Source: Planctomycetota bacterium | Lineage (GTDB): Bacteria > Planctomycetota > J058 > JARGOJ01 | Assembly (NCBI GenBank): GCA_029210225.1 | Contig: JARGOJ010000034.1 | Coordinates: 1 to 10,909, forward strand | DNA: 10,909 nt | Direction of reading: 5' to 3' | Shown: positions 1 through 8,530 of the stretch, one piece after another | How the letters are laid out: each line of letters opens with the position of its first letter | Numbering within the stretch: position 1 is the first letter of the stretch | Translations under genes and position numbers: made by a program | Notes under the pieces: generated by a model | The model's input: only the letters and a program-made list of their open reading frames with translations | Database searches by the model: none | What the model was told of the DNA's origin: nothing

Positions 1-1
1 T

Positions 2-3000
2 CACCACGACGTCAAGCCCTCAAATTTGCTTGTTCAAAAGATCCCCAATGAGACGGGAGAGGCGACCCTCTTCGTCAAGCTCATCGACTTTGGACTCGCT
101 TCAACCATTCAAGAAACCGGCCTCGGCACAATCCGTGGCACGGTCTCATACATTGCCCCCGAAGTCGGTCGATCCGCTCCGAGCGACCAACGCTCCGACC
201 TCTATTCTCTCGGAGTCACTCTTTATCACTGTGTGACCCGATCCCTACCCTTTCATGGGGAAACAAACCTCGAAGTGATTCGCGCTCACGTCAAAGAAGA
301 ACCCGTAGATCCGAGAGAGCTTCGCTCCGATATCCCGGACGCCTTTGTCGATCTTGTCCTACGCCTCATGGCGAAAGACCCAGCCCATCGCTTCTCCTCC
401 GCCGAAGAGGTCATTGTCGCGCTCAATAAAATCGCCGGAAAAGACTTTGAAGTTGAAACCCGCGCCAGCGCAGTCAGCTATGTCAACAGCGGGCGTTTTG
501 TCGGACGAGATAAAGACTTCGATTTCCTCAAAGATCTCTTCTCCACGATCTTTCCAAGTAATCAAGAAGCCGACATGGAGAATTCCGGCTTCTTCGATAG
601 CAGCGTCGTACAACTCGCGGCGATCGTCGAAAAATCCCACCTCTTCTTCGTAAAAGGCGAAAGTGGAATTGGTAAGTCCCGCTTACTCAGAGAATTCCGC
701 CACCATGTTCAATTAAATCGCGTCGAATTGATTGAAGGGCGCTGCGCTCCCTCCGGAGACTCCTATGGACCTTTCATTGAAGCCCTCCGCGCTCTCCTCG
801 GTTTCTGGGGCAAAGGCGGACTGAAACCGACCGATTCCCTTCGTCGCAGACTGGTGCGCCGTCACGGCGTCGAGCTGTCAAAGTTACTTCCAGAGCTCTC
901 TACAGAGACCCTTGGTGAGAGCCCCATTTCATTGACTCCAGAGCGAGAGCGTCTCCGCCTCTTCGATCATATGACGCGCTTCTTTCTCGACTTCGCACGC
1001 TCACGACCCTTAGTTGTTTACCTTCACGATCTCCACGCTGCCGACGAAGCCAGCCTCGCTTTCCTCGAATACTTCGCCCGCAACCTCCTCCTCGAATTGA
1101 AAAAGGACAACGAAGGCCCCGCCATACGCCTCATGTTTATCGGGAGCTTCCGCGATCCATCGTCCTCGGAAGCCATTCATGAATTGTCGACCCAATTGGA
1201 GACCAGAGGAGAAGCTCGTGCCATCCAACTCAGTCGACTAGACTCCTCTGAAATAAACGATCTCCTCGATTCCATGCTCGGCCAAGATCTCTATCCGAAG
1301 GCGATGATCGAGCGAATTTATGAAGAGACAAAAGGGAACCCCTACTTCGTTGTTGAATTGATGCGGTCATTAGTGGAATCGGGAGTTTTGACGAATCACG
1401 CCGGTCGCTGGGAAATGGCTGGTGAGAGCGTAGAACTACCGTCTTCAGTGAAGGACGTTATTCTTCAACGGGTCTCCCGACTCAATGAACAAAATCTCAC
1501 TCCTCTCCAGCTTTTGGCCACATTTGGCCGCTCAGTCACCGCGCACCGATTCGCGGAACTCTCCGAGCAAAGCCTGGAGTTCGTTCTCACGCTCTTTGAA
1601 GATTTAGTCGGCAAGCAGATTCTTGATCGTGTTCTCAGAGGCGATGAGCGGGAATACGAGTTCATGCACGACCTCATGCGAGAGTCGATTTATACAGCGA
1701 TCGCGAAAGAGAGCTTGGCAGAACTCCATGGTCGCTGTGGTCAATTCTTAGAGCTTTACGTTCCCGAAATGGGCTTGAAGAACCCCGGCGCATTGGCCAA
1801 ACACTTTGAATTAGCAGGAGATGAAACGAGAGCCCTGACCTACTGTGTGAAGGCCGCAGATGCAGCCCTGGCGGTTCACGACAACGATCGCTCGATGGCC
1901 TACTACAAAAAAGCCCTTGAGTATCTAGGTCCGGAGTGTGAGGACCGGCGACGAGAAAAACTGCTTGAGCATCTCGGACAAGTTCAGGTCTTAGTGGGGG
2001 ACTACGCTGGGGCCGCAGAGTCATTTCAGACCATCGTTGAGGGCTGTCAATCGCGCTTGAGCCCCATCGATTACGGTCGCCTTTACCGCTTGTTAGGCGA
2101 AGTTCAAGAACGCCAGGGAGACTACGAAAAAGCGCTTCAGTGCTTTTCCAATGGAACCCGTCAACTGGGCCGAGAAATGCGCTCTCAAGAAGGCGCAAAG
2201 CTCCTCGCCGCGACCGCATCGATCTATTCAAAAAAAGGCCTCTATGACTTGGCGATTAACTTTTGCGAAAGCGGACTAGAGCTCCTCTCCGGATTCCCTG
2301 AAGAAGACGACACCGCATCCATACGAATGATTTTAGGAACAGCGAGGGAATTTCGGGGAGAGTTAAAGCCAGCGTCGCGAGAGTTCGAATTAAGCCTCGC
2401 GCTAAGACGCCGCGCTAGAAATCGTCTTGGGACAGCACAGAGCCTTACGAAGCTCGGATCAGTCGCGATGAGCCTCGGGAAGTTCGACGACGCGGTGTCT
2501 CGTTTTGAGCAAGCGCTGACTCTTCAAGAAACCTTGGGGCACAGGCAAGGGGTGGCCGAAGCTGCGACGCATTTGGGTCGGGCTTTGGGAGTGAAGGGGG
2601 AAGGAGAACGAGCGGTCAGCTTGCATCGTCGGGCATTGGCGATCAAGGAACGTATTGGCGATGTCGAAGGCATCGTCATTACGTTTAATGATCTAGGGCA
2701 TTTGACACTTGAGCAGGGCGACTATCAAACGGCGTCAGAGTATTTCGCCCAGGCTCAGAGTTGGAACGCCGACTTAGGTGAGGTCCACGAAGCGACTCGT
2801 GCGCTCAATGGTCAGGCCGAGCTTGGCCTACTATGCGGACATCTCAACGAGGCTGAGCAAGCGGCCGGAGAAGCGTTGCGATTGTCGACGGTCCATGACA
2901 TGCGTCGGGAGCAGGGACACGCCTATAGAATCATGGGGCTAGTCTCAAGGGAGCAGGGCGATGACGATCGTGCGGAGCAATTGCTTCACCAAGCGCTTTC

Positions 3001-3481
3001 TATGTTTTCAAAGAGCGAAGGTTGCCCGGAGATTTCTCAAGTGACCTTGGATGTGGTGGATCTTTTCATTGATCGCGGTGATGCCGAATTAGCAGAAATG
3101 GCGCTAAATAAGCTTCAGGGACAATTAGAGCTCCTGGATCATCGTCGGATTCAGGCTCGCTTTCGCCTCGCCGGGGCGCAGCTCCTCGGGGCCCGTCACA
3201 GATTGGTTCAAGCCATTGAACAGGGTGAAAAAGCGCTCGAAGAAACGAAGTTGTCTGGAGACAGAGAACTGTATTGGTGGGCTTGCTATGTCGTCGGACG
3301 TTTTTATGAGCGCGGCAAGTCTCGCGATAAAGCATTGAAATGCTATGTTTCAGGAATGGAATCTATCCGCGCAATTTTTGCTGGGCTCGACGGTTCATTG
3401 AAAGAGTCCTACCTGTCCTTACCAAGGCGTAAGCGCTTAGCGGACACCTTCCGTAAGCTGAGGACCGCGACAAAATGGTAG
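2..3481 (+). CDS. Ser/Thr protein kinase (C-lobe only) - STAND/AAA ATPase - TPR protein, 5'-truncated
   Basis: The reading frame is open to the left edge. The first visible residues are the catalytic loop HHDVKPSN (nt 2-25), so the kinase N-lobe and true start lie outside the window; 1159 residues are visible. Next come DFG (visible residues 29-31), GTVSYIAPE (APE at 52-54) and a normal C-lobe. The catalytic Asp, Lys and Asn are kept, but the HRD Arg is His, making it a non-RD kinase that should be active if its N-lobe is intact. An FVGRDKDF linker leads into an ATPase of the AAA_16/STAND type: Walker A GESGIGKS (219-226), Walker B ending YLHD (Asp about 343) and a KGNPYF motif (about 444-449). 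From about residue 596 to near the C-terminus there are many TPR-like helix pairs with a period near 40. It is probably a cytoplasmic sensor kinase in which the TPRs bind partners and the ATPase acts as a switch; the signal is unknown. No transmembrane segment is evident. It overlaps the next, paralogous gene by 7 nt. Confidence 0.93.
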   Translation, partial: HHDVKPSNLLVQKIPNETGEATLFVKLIDFGLASTIQETGLGTIRGTVSYIAPEVGRSAPSDQRSDLYSLGVTLYHCVTRSLPFHGETNLEVIRAHVKEEPVDPRELRSDIPDAFVDLVLRLMAKDPAHRFSSAEEVIVALNKIAGKDFEVETRASAVSYVNSGRFVGRDKDFDFLKDLFSTIFPSNQEADMENSGFFDSSVVQLAAIVEKSHLFFVKGESGIGKSRLLREFRHHVQLNRVELIEGRCAPSGDSYGPFIEALRALLGFWGKGGLKPTDSLRRRLVRRHGVELSKLLPELSTETLGESPISLTPERERLRLFDHMTRFFLDFARSRPLVVYLHDLHAADEASLAFLEYFARNLLLELKKDNEGPAIRLMFIGSFRDPSSSEAIHELSTQLETRGEARAIQLSRLDSSEINDLLDSMLGQDLYPKAMIERIYEETKGNPYFVVELMRSLVESGVLTNHAGRWEMAGESVELPSSVKDVILQRVSRLNEQNLTPLQLLATFGRSVTAHRFAELSEQSLEFVLTLFEDLVGKQILDRVLRGDEREYEFMHDLMRESIYTAIAKESLAELHGRCGQFLELYVPEMGLKNPGALAKHFELAGDETRALTYCVKAADAALAVHDNDRSMAYYKKALEYLGPECEDRRREKLLEHLGQVQVLVGDYAGAAESFQTIVEGCQSRLSPIDYGRLYRLLGEVQERQGDYEKALQCFSNGTRQLGREMRSQEGAKLLAATASIYSKKGLYDLAINFCESGLELLSGFPEEDDTASIRMILGTAREFRGELKPASREFELSLALRRRARNRLGTAQSLTKLGSVAMSLGKFDDAVSRFEQALTLQETLGHRQGVAEAATHLGRALGVKGEGERAVSLHRRALAIKERIGDVEGIVITFNDLGHLTLEQGDYQTASEYFAQAQSWNADLGEVHEATRALNGQAELGLLCGHLNEAEQAAGEALRLSTVHDMRREQGHAYRIMGLVSREQGDDDRAEQLLHQALSMFSKSEGCPEISQVTLDVVDLFIDRGDAELAEMALNKLQGQLELLDHRRIQARFRLAGAQLLGARHRLVQAIEQGEKALEETKLSGDRELYWWACYVVGRFYERGKSRDKALKCYVSGMESIRAIFAGLDGSLKESYLSLPRRKRLADTFRKLRTATKW
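3460..3464 (+). promoter_or_regulatory. Ribosome binding site for the second kinase gene
   Basis: GAGGA lies inside the end of the upstream gene, 10 nt before the ATG at 3475. It supports that ATG as the start and fits a translationally coupled overlap (ATGGTAG shares the start of one gene and the stop of the other). Confidence 0.55.
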
Positions 3482-6400
3482 ATCACTGCCCGTTCGAAGG
3501 GACGGTGATCAACCAACGTTTCGAAGTGGGGCCGATGCTCGGCCAAGGATCTCTCGGGCGTGTCTTTGAAGTTCGTGATCGCAAGCAAGGAGGGCGCCGT
3601 AGAGCCCTTAAGGTCATTCGGCCGGATATCATGGATGGCGCCGCCGCCAACTTCCTCAAGCATGAATTTCGAGTGCTCTCCCATTTAGATCATCCAAATA
3701 TTGCCCGGGTCTATGACTTTGGCCGTGTTCCCGGACGCTCTGAGCTTTACTTTACGGAAGAGCTGGTCGAAGGCTATCACTTCGTGAAGGTCTTACGACG
3801 TGCGCCCATTTCTGTCTTCATGGATGTCTTCGCACAATTTGTTCGAGCCATTGGTTTTGTTCATTCTAAGGGTGTGCTGCACAGTGATATCAAGCCGAAA
3901 AACGTCTATATCACTGCTCGGAGGGACGGATCGTTAAGGGTCAAATTAATTGACTTCCACCTTTGCCGAGTTGGAGAGGTTTTTACCGACAAGCTCGTCC
4001 GCGGCACGATTTCATACATGGCCCCAGAAATGATCCGTGGTGACTCCGTTGACTGCCGCGCCGACCTCTATGGTGTTGGCGTGATGGCCTATGAGGCTCT
4101 GTCTCGCCGCCGACCTTTTCGTCAGACCACCCCAGTCGACGTGTTAAGAGCCCATCTTGAGATTCAGCCCAAGCCTCTCGGTGAACTCCGCGACGATATT
4201 CCTCCCGCGCTTTGCCAATTGATCGATCGTCTCCTCTCCAAAGATCCCGACGAGCGACCCTCAACAGCGAGGGATATCCTGAGGATAGTCCGGGATGAAG
4301 TGGACCGGGATCTCTCCCTGGAAACAAAGCGGACTCGCCTCGCCTTCCTTCGTAGTGGGGTGCTTGTTTCTCGGGATGGTTGTTTGAATCGAATTCGGCG
4401 CCAAGTAGAGAGCATCGGCACGACTCACGAGGTCAATGAACTTCCCAACTTGCCCCTGGAAAGCACCGACGATTTTCTATCTTGGGTCGCCGACCACGCC
4501 GACGGCGAGAGCATGTCGTCCTTGGATACCTCCATTTCTTCGGGTGGGCTTCCAGAGTGGACTGGGAAGAGCCTCGACGAAAATTGGTCTCGGGTTCTGG
4601 TGTTGGAGGGGGAGGAAGGCATCGGCAAAACTCGCATTCTTCACGAAGCGAGAATCGAATGTCAGCTGGCCGGTGTTCCCTTCTTTAGCGCTCGGGCTGG
4701 AAGGGTTGGTAGCCGACCCTTGGGGCCATTCCTGGTGCTTCTTAGAGCGCTCATCGAACATCTGAACCTCGGTGAACTTCTCAAAGAGGTTGCTCCCGAC
4801 GGTTGTCTTGACCCGGCGAAGCTCCTGGCCAGGCATCGTGCGAAGCACAGCGACGGTGGGGTCATCGATGCTTTGGCTGCGTTGTTTGGCGAGCTTGCGG
4901 ACGCGCTCCCGTTTGTGGCAGCGATCGACGACTTCGGCGATGCCGATACAGCGAGCCTTGACCTCGCTCAGAAATTGGCGAGCAGCAAGCATAATGCTCT
5001 CTACATTCTAACCAGCAATGACTGCACCGAAATGAAAGGCTGGTCAGACGCTCAACGAATGCGTTTGAACTGCCTCTCTCATGACGAGGCAAAAACTTTA
5101 ATCTCTTCTATGCTTGGTGAACCTGTCCAAGCTGGCTTTACATCGAGGGTGTTCTCTGTCACCGGGGGCAACCCGCGCTTTACCGAAGAGACGATGCGGC
5201 ACTTGGCGGATGAGGGCCTGCTTACGACTGAAGAAGGCGCGCTGTCGGCTCAGATGGGTGACCTATTTTCGGTTGAGGTGCCCGCGAGCGTTCAGGACGT
5301 GCTTCAGCGTCGGGTTGATCGTCTCAGCGATGAAGAACGTCGGGTCTTGGGGGCCTTATCATTGACTCTCCGGGCTCGTCCAGCGGACTTCTTAAGCACC
5401 GTCTCCCAGGTTTCCCGAAAAAAAACAGGCGATTTGCTCCAGCTCTTCGAAGAGCATGGCTGGGTCCGATCTCACGCCGATGTGTTAGGCCGCGATTTGT
5501 ATTGGGTGACTCAGTCTCCCTTACGGCGTCTCATTGCCCAGGACCTCTCAGCGGAACTTTTTGAGACGCTTCAAGGACGAATGGCGAAAATTTTGGAGTC
5601 TCGACATCCGGCGGCGGAGAGCTTTTGGTCGCTCTCTGGAGATCCGGATTGGGTCCACGATAGGGCAGAGGAGTTGGCCTATCACTATGCCTTGTCAGGG
5701 AACTCAGAGAAGGCCTATCAACATAGCTTGGCGGCGGCGGAGGTGGCGCGGACGCGGGCGCAACGAACCCGAGCACGGCGTTTGTATAGCCTGACCATCG
5801 AGCTGTCGAAAGGCTACGCAGGATCCCACGGCGAGGCCCGACGATTGGCTCACTTTCGTATTGGTCAGGCCTGTTCCTATCTCGGCCGATATAGCGAGGC
5901 CTTGGAGCGCTTTGAGATCTTGCGTGAGGATGAATCTGGGAGTCCTTGGGAGGCAGCGACAGTGTTGTTCCACTGCGCGAGGCTTCGCTTAAGACTCGGT
6001 GAGTTTCGCAAAGCCCGTGATGAAATTAACCTGGGGCTTGAGATCGTTGAGAAGGGATTCAAAGGCTCAGAAAAGCTTCGAGCGCGCCTTTACGTTGAAC
6101 AGGCGGCGCTGAATATGTGGCAAGGGCAAGGCAAGAGCGCGTCCGAGAGCGCGAAGATGGCCATTGAGGCGTTGGAGCGAGAGAAGCTCCAAAGTGAAAT
6201 GGTCGTCGCACGGCATATTCAAGCGCTCTCAGAGCGCTTTCGAGGTCGGGAAGCGCGCATTGGCAGTCGCCCCCGCATGATGAAGTCATGGCTTGAAAGT
6301 TTATGTGTGCCCGAAGTGGATTGCGAGGATATGAGCGTTGTTTCACGGGAGGAAGAGCGAGAGCGTTTAGATCGCTTGTTGGTCGAATCGATCGCCTTGG

Positions 6401-7236
6401 AGTTGGCCAGTGAGAATCGTGAGGAAGCAGCCCTAGCGCTTAATATTCGGGGGAACCTACGCCGAGCTCAGGGGCGATATCAGGAGTCTTTTGAAGATTA
6501 TGAGCGCGCTGTCATGCTGTGCGAAGAGCTCGAAAATGTTCCAGGTACTAGCCTCGCTCGATTTAATGTGGGGCAGCTCTTTGTTGAAGTGGGTGACTTC
6601 GACAATGGCGACGCCTGCCTTTCTTTGGCCTATGAGGGTGCGGACTACTGCGACCTCCATTGGTTGAAAGGTTTTATTCATGTCGCGTGGGCGCGGCTTT
6701 GGAGGCTTCGTGATGAACCTGGCCGTTGGCGGGAATCCCTGGCGAATGCTAGGGTGGCCTTCGATTGTGCCGACTTTCACATCGGCTCATTTGAGCTGAG
6801 TCTGGAAGAAATTGAAGGGAGCTTAGGCGTTGGAGACTGGGTTGGGGCTAGGGAGCACTTCACAAATTTGACGATAAAAGAGTCTCTTGCTCCAACTCCC
6901 GATCAGAGCTTTCGTCGAGACTTGTTGAGAGCACAAATCGATTTCCTTGAGCCGGGTCATAGTGCGCCAAGGGAGGAGATGGAGCGCTGGCTGAAAGATT
7001 GGGAGCAAAATGTCTCGTGGCCCATGTGGGTGGAATGGCAAGTTCAGAACGATTTAACTCGCGCCAGAATCTATAAGAAGATGAACGAATCTCTTTTGGC
7101 AAAAGAAGCGTTAAAATTGGCGAAGCAGAACGTCGATAAGATTGCATCGGGACTGTTAACAACACTTGGACGATGTTATGTCCAGGATACGCGCCGTCGA
7201 AGTATAGAAGAGGCTTTAGGGAATGATTCGCTTTAA
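3475..7236 (+). CDS. Ser/Thr protein kinase - STAND/AAA ATPase - TPR protein, complete, with DFH in place of DFG
   Basis: A 1253-residue paralogue of the upstream gene. The kinase domain (about 15-275) has a glycine loop GQGSLGRV (23-30), beta-3 Lys46 in ALKVI, candidate alpha-C Glu64, catalytic loop HSDIKPKN (136-143), metal-binding Asp160 in DFH, APE at 183-185, helix-F Asp197 and Arg261 in DPDERP. The HRD Arg is Ser and the DFG Gly is His; all directly catalytic residues remain, so activity is plausible but the activation segment may move abnormally. After a Ser/Asp-rich linker (about 315-370) comes Walker A GEEGIGKT (379-386), Walker B AIDD (485-486) and a TGGNPRF motif (about 563-569), typical of STAND/AAA_16 ATPases. 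The rest (about 680-1210) is helical, with TPR-like segments such as the one around YSEALERF. It is probably a soluble multi-input signalling kinase with unknown substrate. The ATG at 3475 is preceded by GAGGA and places the glycine loop at the usual distance from the N-terminus. Confidence 0.94.
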   Translation: MVDHCPFEGTVINQRFEVGPMLGQGSLGRVFEVRDRKQGGRRRALKVIRPDIMDGAAANFLKHEFRVLSHLDHPNIARVYDFGRVPGRSELYFTEELVEGYHFVKVLRRAPISVFMDVFAQFVRAIGFVHSKGVLHSDIKPKNVYITARRDGSLRVKLIDFHLCRVGEVFTDKLVRGTISYMAPEMIRGDSVDCRADLYGVGVMAYEALSRRRPFRQTTPVDVLRAHLEIQPKPLGELRDDIPPALCQLIDRLLSKDPDERPSTARDILRIVRDEVDRDLSLETKRTRLAFLRSGVLVSRDGCLNRIRRQVESIGTTHEVNELPNLPLESTDDFLSWVADHADGESMSSLDTSISSGGLPEWTGKSLDENWSRVLVLEGEEGIGKTRILHEARIECQLAGVPFFSARAGRVGSRPLGPFLVLLRALIEHLNLGELLKEVAPDGCLDPAKLLARHRAKHSDGGVIDALAALFGELADALPFVAAIDDFGDADTASLDLAQKLASSKHNALYILTSNDCTEMKGWSDAQRMRLNCLSHDEAKTLISSMLGEPVQAGFTSRVFSVTGGNPRFTEETMRHLADEGLLTTEEGALSAQMGDLFSVEVPASVQDVLQRRVDRLSDEERRVLGALSLTLRARPADFLSTVSQVSRKKTGDLLQLFEEHGWVRSHADVLGRDLYWVTQSPLRRLIAQDLSAELFETLQGRMAKILESRHPAAESFWSLSGDPDWVHDRAEELAYHYALSGNSEKAYQHSLAAAEVARTRAQRTRARRLYSLTIELSKGYAGSHGEARRLAHFRIGQACSYLGRYSEALERFEILREDESGSPWEAATVLFHCARLRLRLGEFRKARDEINLGLEIVEKGFKGSEKLRARLYVEQAALNMWQGQGKSASESAKMAIEALEREKLQSEMVVARHIQALSERFRGREARIGSRPRMMKSWLESLCVPEVDCEDMSVVSREEERERLDRLLVESIALELASENREEAALALNIRGNLRRAQGRYQESFEDYERAVMLCEELENVPGTSLARFNVGQLFVEVGDFDNGDACLSLAYEGADYCDLHWLKGFIHVAWARLWRLRDEPGRWRESLANARVAFDCADFHIGSFELSLEEIEGSLGVGDWVGAREHFTNLTIKESLAPTPDQSFRRDLLRAQIDFLEPGHSAPREEMERWLKDWEQNVSWPMWVEWQVQNDLTRARIYKKMNESLLAKEALKLAKQNVDKIASGLLTTLGRCYVQDTRRRSIEEALGNDSL

Positions 7237-7254
7237 GTCGCCCGGACGGGGAAA

Positions 7255-7260
7255 AAGGGT
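7255..7260 (+). promoter_or_regulatory. Weak ribosome binding site for the MshEN-like/pseudokinase gene
   Basis: AAGGGT lies in the 33-nt gap after the second kinase gene, about 9-10 nt before ATG 7270. The match is modest. The short gap shows no promoter or hairpin I can support, so this gene is probably co-transcribed with the one upstream. Confidence 0.35.
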
Positions 7261-7269
7261 AAGCCGAAG

Positions 7270-8400
7270 ATGAATTCGGGAGAGAGAAATCGTCCTCCAT
7301 CATTGTTTGGAAGAATGGCTCTGGCGCGTCGCCTGATCACGGAGGGCCAGCTGGAGGAATGCCTGACACTCCAAAAAGAGTCGGGACAGCGTCTGGGTGA
7401 AGTCCTTGTCGAGAAGGGCTACCTGACCCAGGAAGAAGTGTTTGAGATTATCCGTCTTCAACATAATCGTAAGGTCGGCCGAGGCCCAGGAGCGCCGACT
7501 CTTAGCTTTGGGCTGAAGGTAAATGATGCCGTCGACGGATACTTCGTAAAGCGAGAGATTGCTTCGAGTCGCCTTGGCGCAACCTTTGACGTTGTGAAAG
7601 ATCAGCAAAACGCCGCCTTGAAAATCATGAACAAGGAGCATGGTGCTGGCCAAGGACCTCGTTTTCGAGAAGCGGCGAGAGCGTTTCTTGGCCTGCCTGA
7701 GCTTCCGCGTTCAATCGCCCAGATTTATGGTGAAGGGCTTTGCAATGGGAGCGATTACGTCCTCTCAGAGTGGTTTTCGGTTGGGGATCTGAGAACGCGC
7801 TTAGGACAGGGATTGCCAAGCGAAGACGCGTTAGAAATCATCTTGAGTTTGACCGAGGGTTTCGCCTTTGCCCACGGCAAAAACGTGATTCATGGCGACT
7901 TACGACCCCGTAAGATCATGCTGAGAGGAGATGGATCGTTTGGAATACGCGACTTCAGTTTTGCGCCGTTTATTGTCTCCGACCCAGAAGATTCAAAACG
8001 CAGTGAGCGACGTTACCTTGCTCCAGAGCAGCTGACGCCGGCGAGTGATTGTGGCCCGAGGACCGACGTTTACGCGCTCGGGCTCGTCTACTTCGAGCTC
8101 CTGACTGGTCAATCGGCATTTGAGGAAAAGGATGAGCAGCTTTGCAGTCGGATTCGTCAAGGGAGGTCACCTCGGGTTCGAAAGCTGAAGGACGAGGTTC
8201 CTAAAGATGTCGAGTCTGTGATCGGTCGCTGCTTGGCGACTTTGCCCAATCAAAGGTATGGAGATGCCTCAGCCCTCTTAGAAGATCTTCGTTGTCTGAA
8301 AGACGGCAGAGCAGTTCGTGCGCAACGCATGCGAAGCACTCGGAAGATCGTCGGTTGGCTGAAGAGATGGTTCAATCGCGACGAAACCATAAATGGATGA
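7270..8400 (+). CDS. MshEN-like (GspE/PilB N-terminal) domain fused to a probable pseudokinase
   Basis: 376 residues. Residues 12-64 form two 24-residue helical units (12-35 and 41-64) split by a 5-residue spacer. The second has RLG at 41-43, aliphatics at 46-47, Gly50, Leu52, Val57, Ile61 and Gln64, matching the MshEN c-di-GMP-binding pattern. The first is weaker: it keeps Gly14, Leu28, Leu32 and Gln35 but lacks the leading Arg. A kinase fold follows (about 90-345). The glycine loop has lost its first two glycines (IASSRLGATF). Lys118 (AALKIM) and Glu134 remain. The catalytic loop is HGDLRPRKI (208-216): Asp210 is kept, but the HRD Arg is Gly, the catalytic Lys is Arg and the metal-binding Asn is Lys215. 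DFG is DFS (228-230); APE (251-253) is kept. I expect little or no phosphotransfer, hence a scaffold or allosteric role. The start at 7270 is preferred over ATG 7315 because the latter would cut into the first helical unit. The C-terminus is basic with no clear membrane anchor. Confidence 0.9.
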   Translation: MNSGERNRPPSLFGRMALARRLITEGQLEECLTLQKESGQRLGEVLVEKGYLTQEEVFEIIRLQHNRKVGRGPGAPTLSFGLKVNDAVDGYFVKREIASSRLGATFDVVKDQQNAALKIMNKEHGAGQGPRFREAARAFLGLPELPRSIAQIYGEGLCNGSDYVLSEWFSVGDLRTRLGQGLPSEDALEIILSLTEGFAFAHGKNVIHGDLRPRKIMLRGDGSFGIRDFSFAPFIVSDPEDSKRSERRYLAPEQLTPASDCGPRTDVYALGLVYFELLTGQSAFEEKDEQLCSRIRQGRSPRVRKLKDEVPKDVESVIGRCLATLPNQRYGDASALLEDLRCLKDGRAVRAQRMRSTRKIVGWLKRWFNRDETING

Positions 8401-8432
8401 GAAATGCCGTGGCGACGCTCTCTTTGTCTCCG

Positions 8433-8455
8433 TTGAGTTGGTAACATTGAGTTGG
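8433..8455 (+). repeat. Short direct repeat in the gap before the sigma-54 activator gene
   Basis: Two identical copies of TTGAGTTGG (8433-8441 and 8447-8455) are separated by TAACA, giving a 14-nt period. They lie in the 135-nt non-coding gap (8401-8535), the largest in the window. Tandem half-sites at this scale can bind a dimeric regulator, and the gap could hold the promoter of the sigma-54 activator gene. I found no convincing -35/-10 pair or -24/-12 element, and no strong terminator hairpin after the upstream stop, so the regulatory role is a guess. Confidence 0.3.
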
Positions 8456-8524
8456 GATGTGGGATCGGAATAGAGACGAGAGAATCCACCAAACACAACG
8501 GGGATTTGAATCGTTACTTCTTGT

Positions 8525-8530
8525 AAGGGG
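8525..8530 (+). promoter_or_regulatory. Ribosome binding site deciding the start of the sigma-54 activator gene
   Basis: AAGGGG ends 5 nt before ATG 8536. An in-frame TAA at 8524-8526 leaves no earlier in-frame start, and the ATG at 8531 opens only a short frame, so 8536 is well supported. Confidence 0.7.

Noticed and set aside
1674..2231. Long antisense frame (185 codons) opposite the first gene
   Set aside because: It lies wholly opposite a strongly supported TPR region, is rich in Arg, Ser and Pro, and shows no recognisable motif.
5418..5425. Run of eight A's as a programmed slippage site
   Set aside because: The frame continues in phase through the full STAND and TPR region, there is no alternative product to explain, and no stimulatory hairpin was noticed.
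6860..7303. Antisense frame (147 codons) spanning the end of the second kinase gene and the short gap
   Set aside because: It is mostly opposite coding sequence, has low-complexity Ser/Pro/Leu content and no domain signature.
7315..7317. Alternative start (Met16) for the MshEN-like/pseudokinase gene
   Set aside because: It would remove the beginning of the first 24-residue helical unit, whose 5-residue spacing to the second unit supports the longer form.
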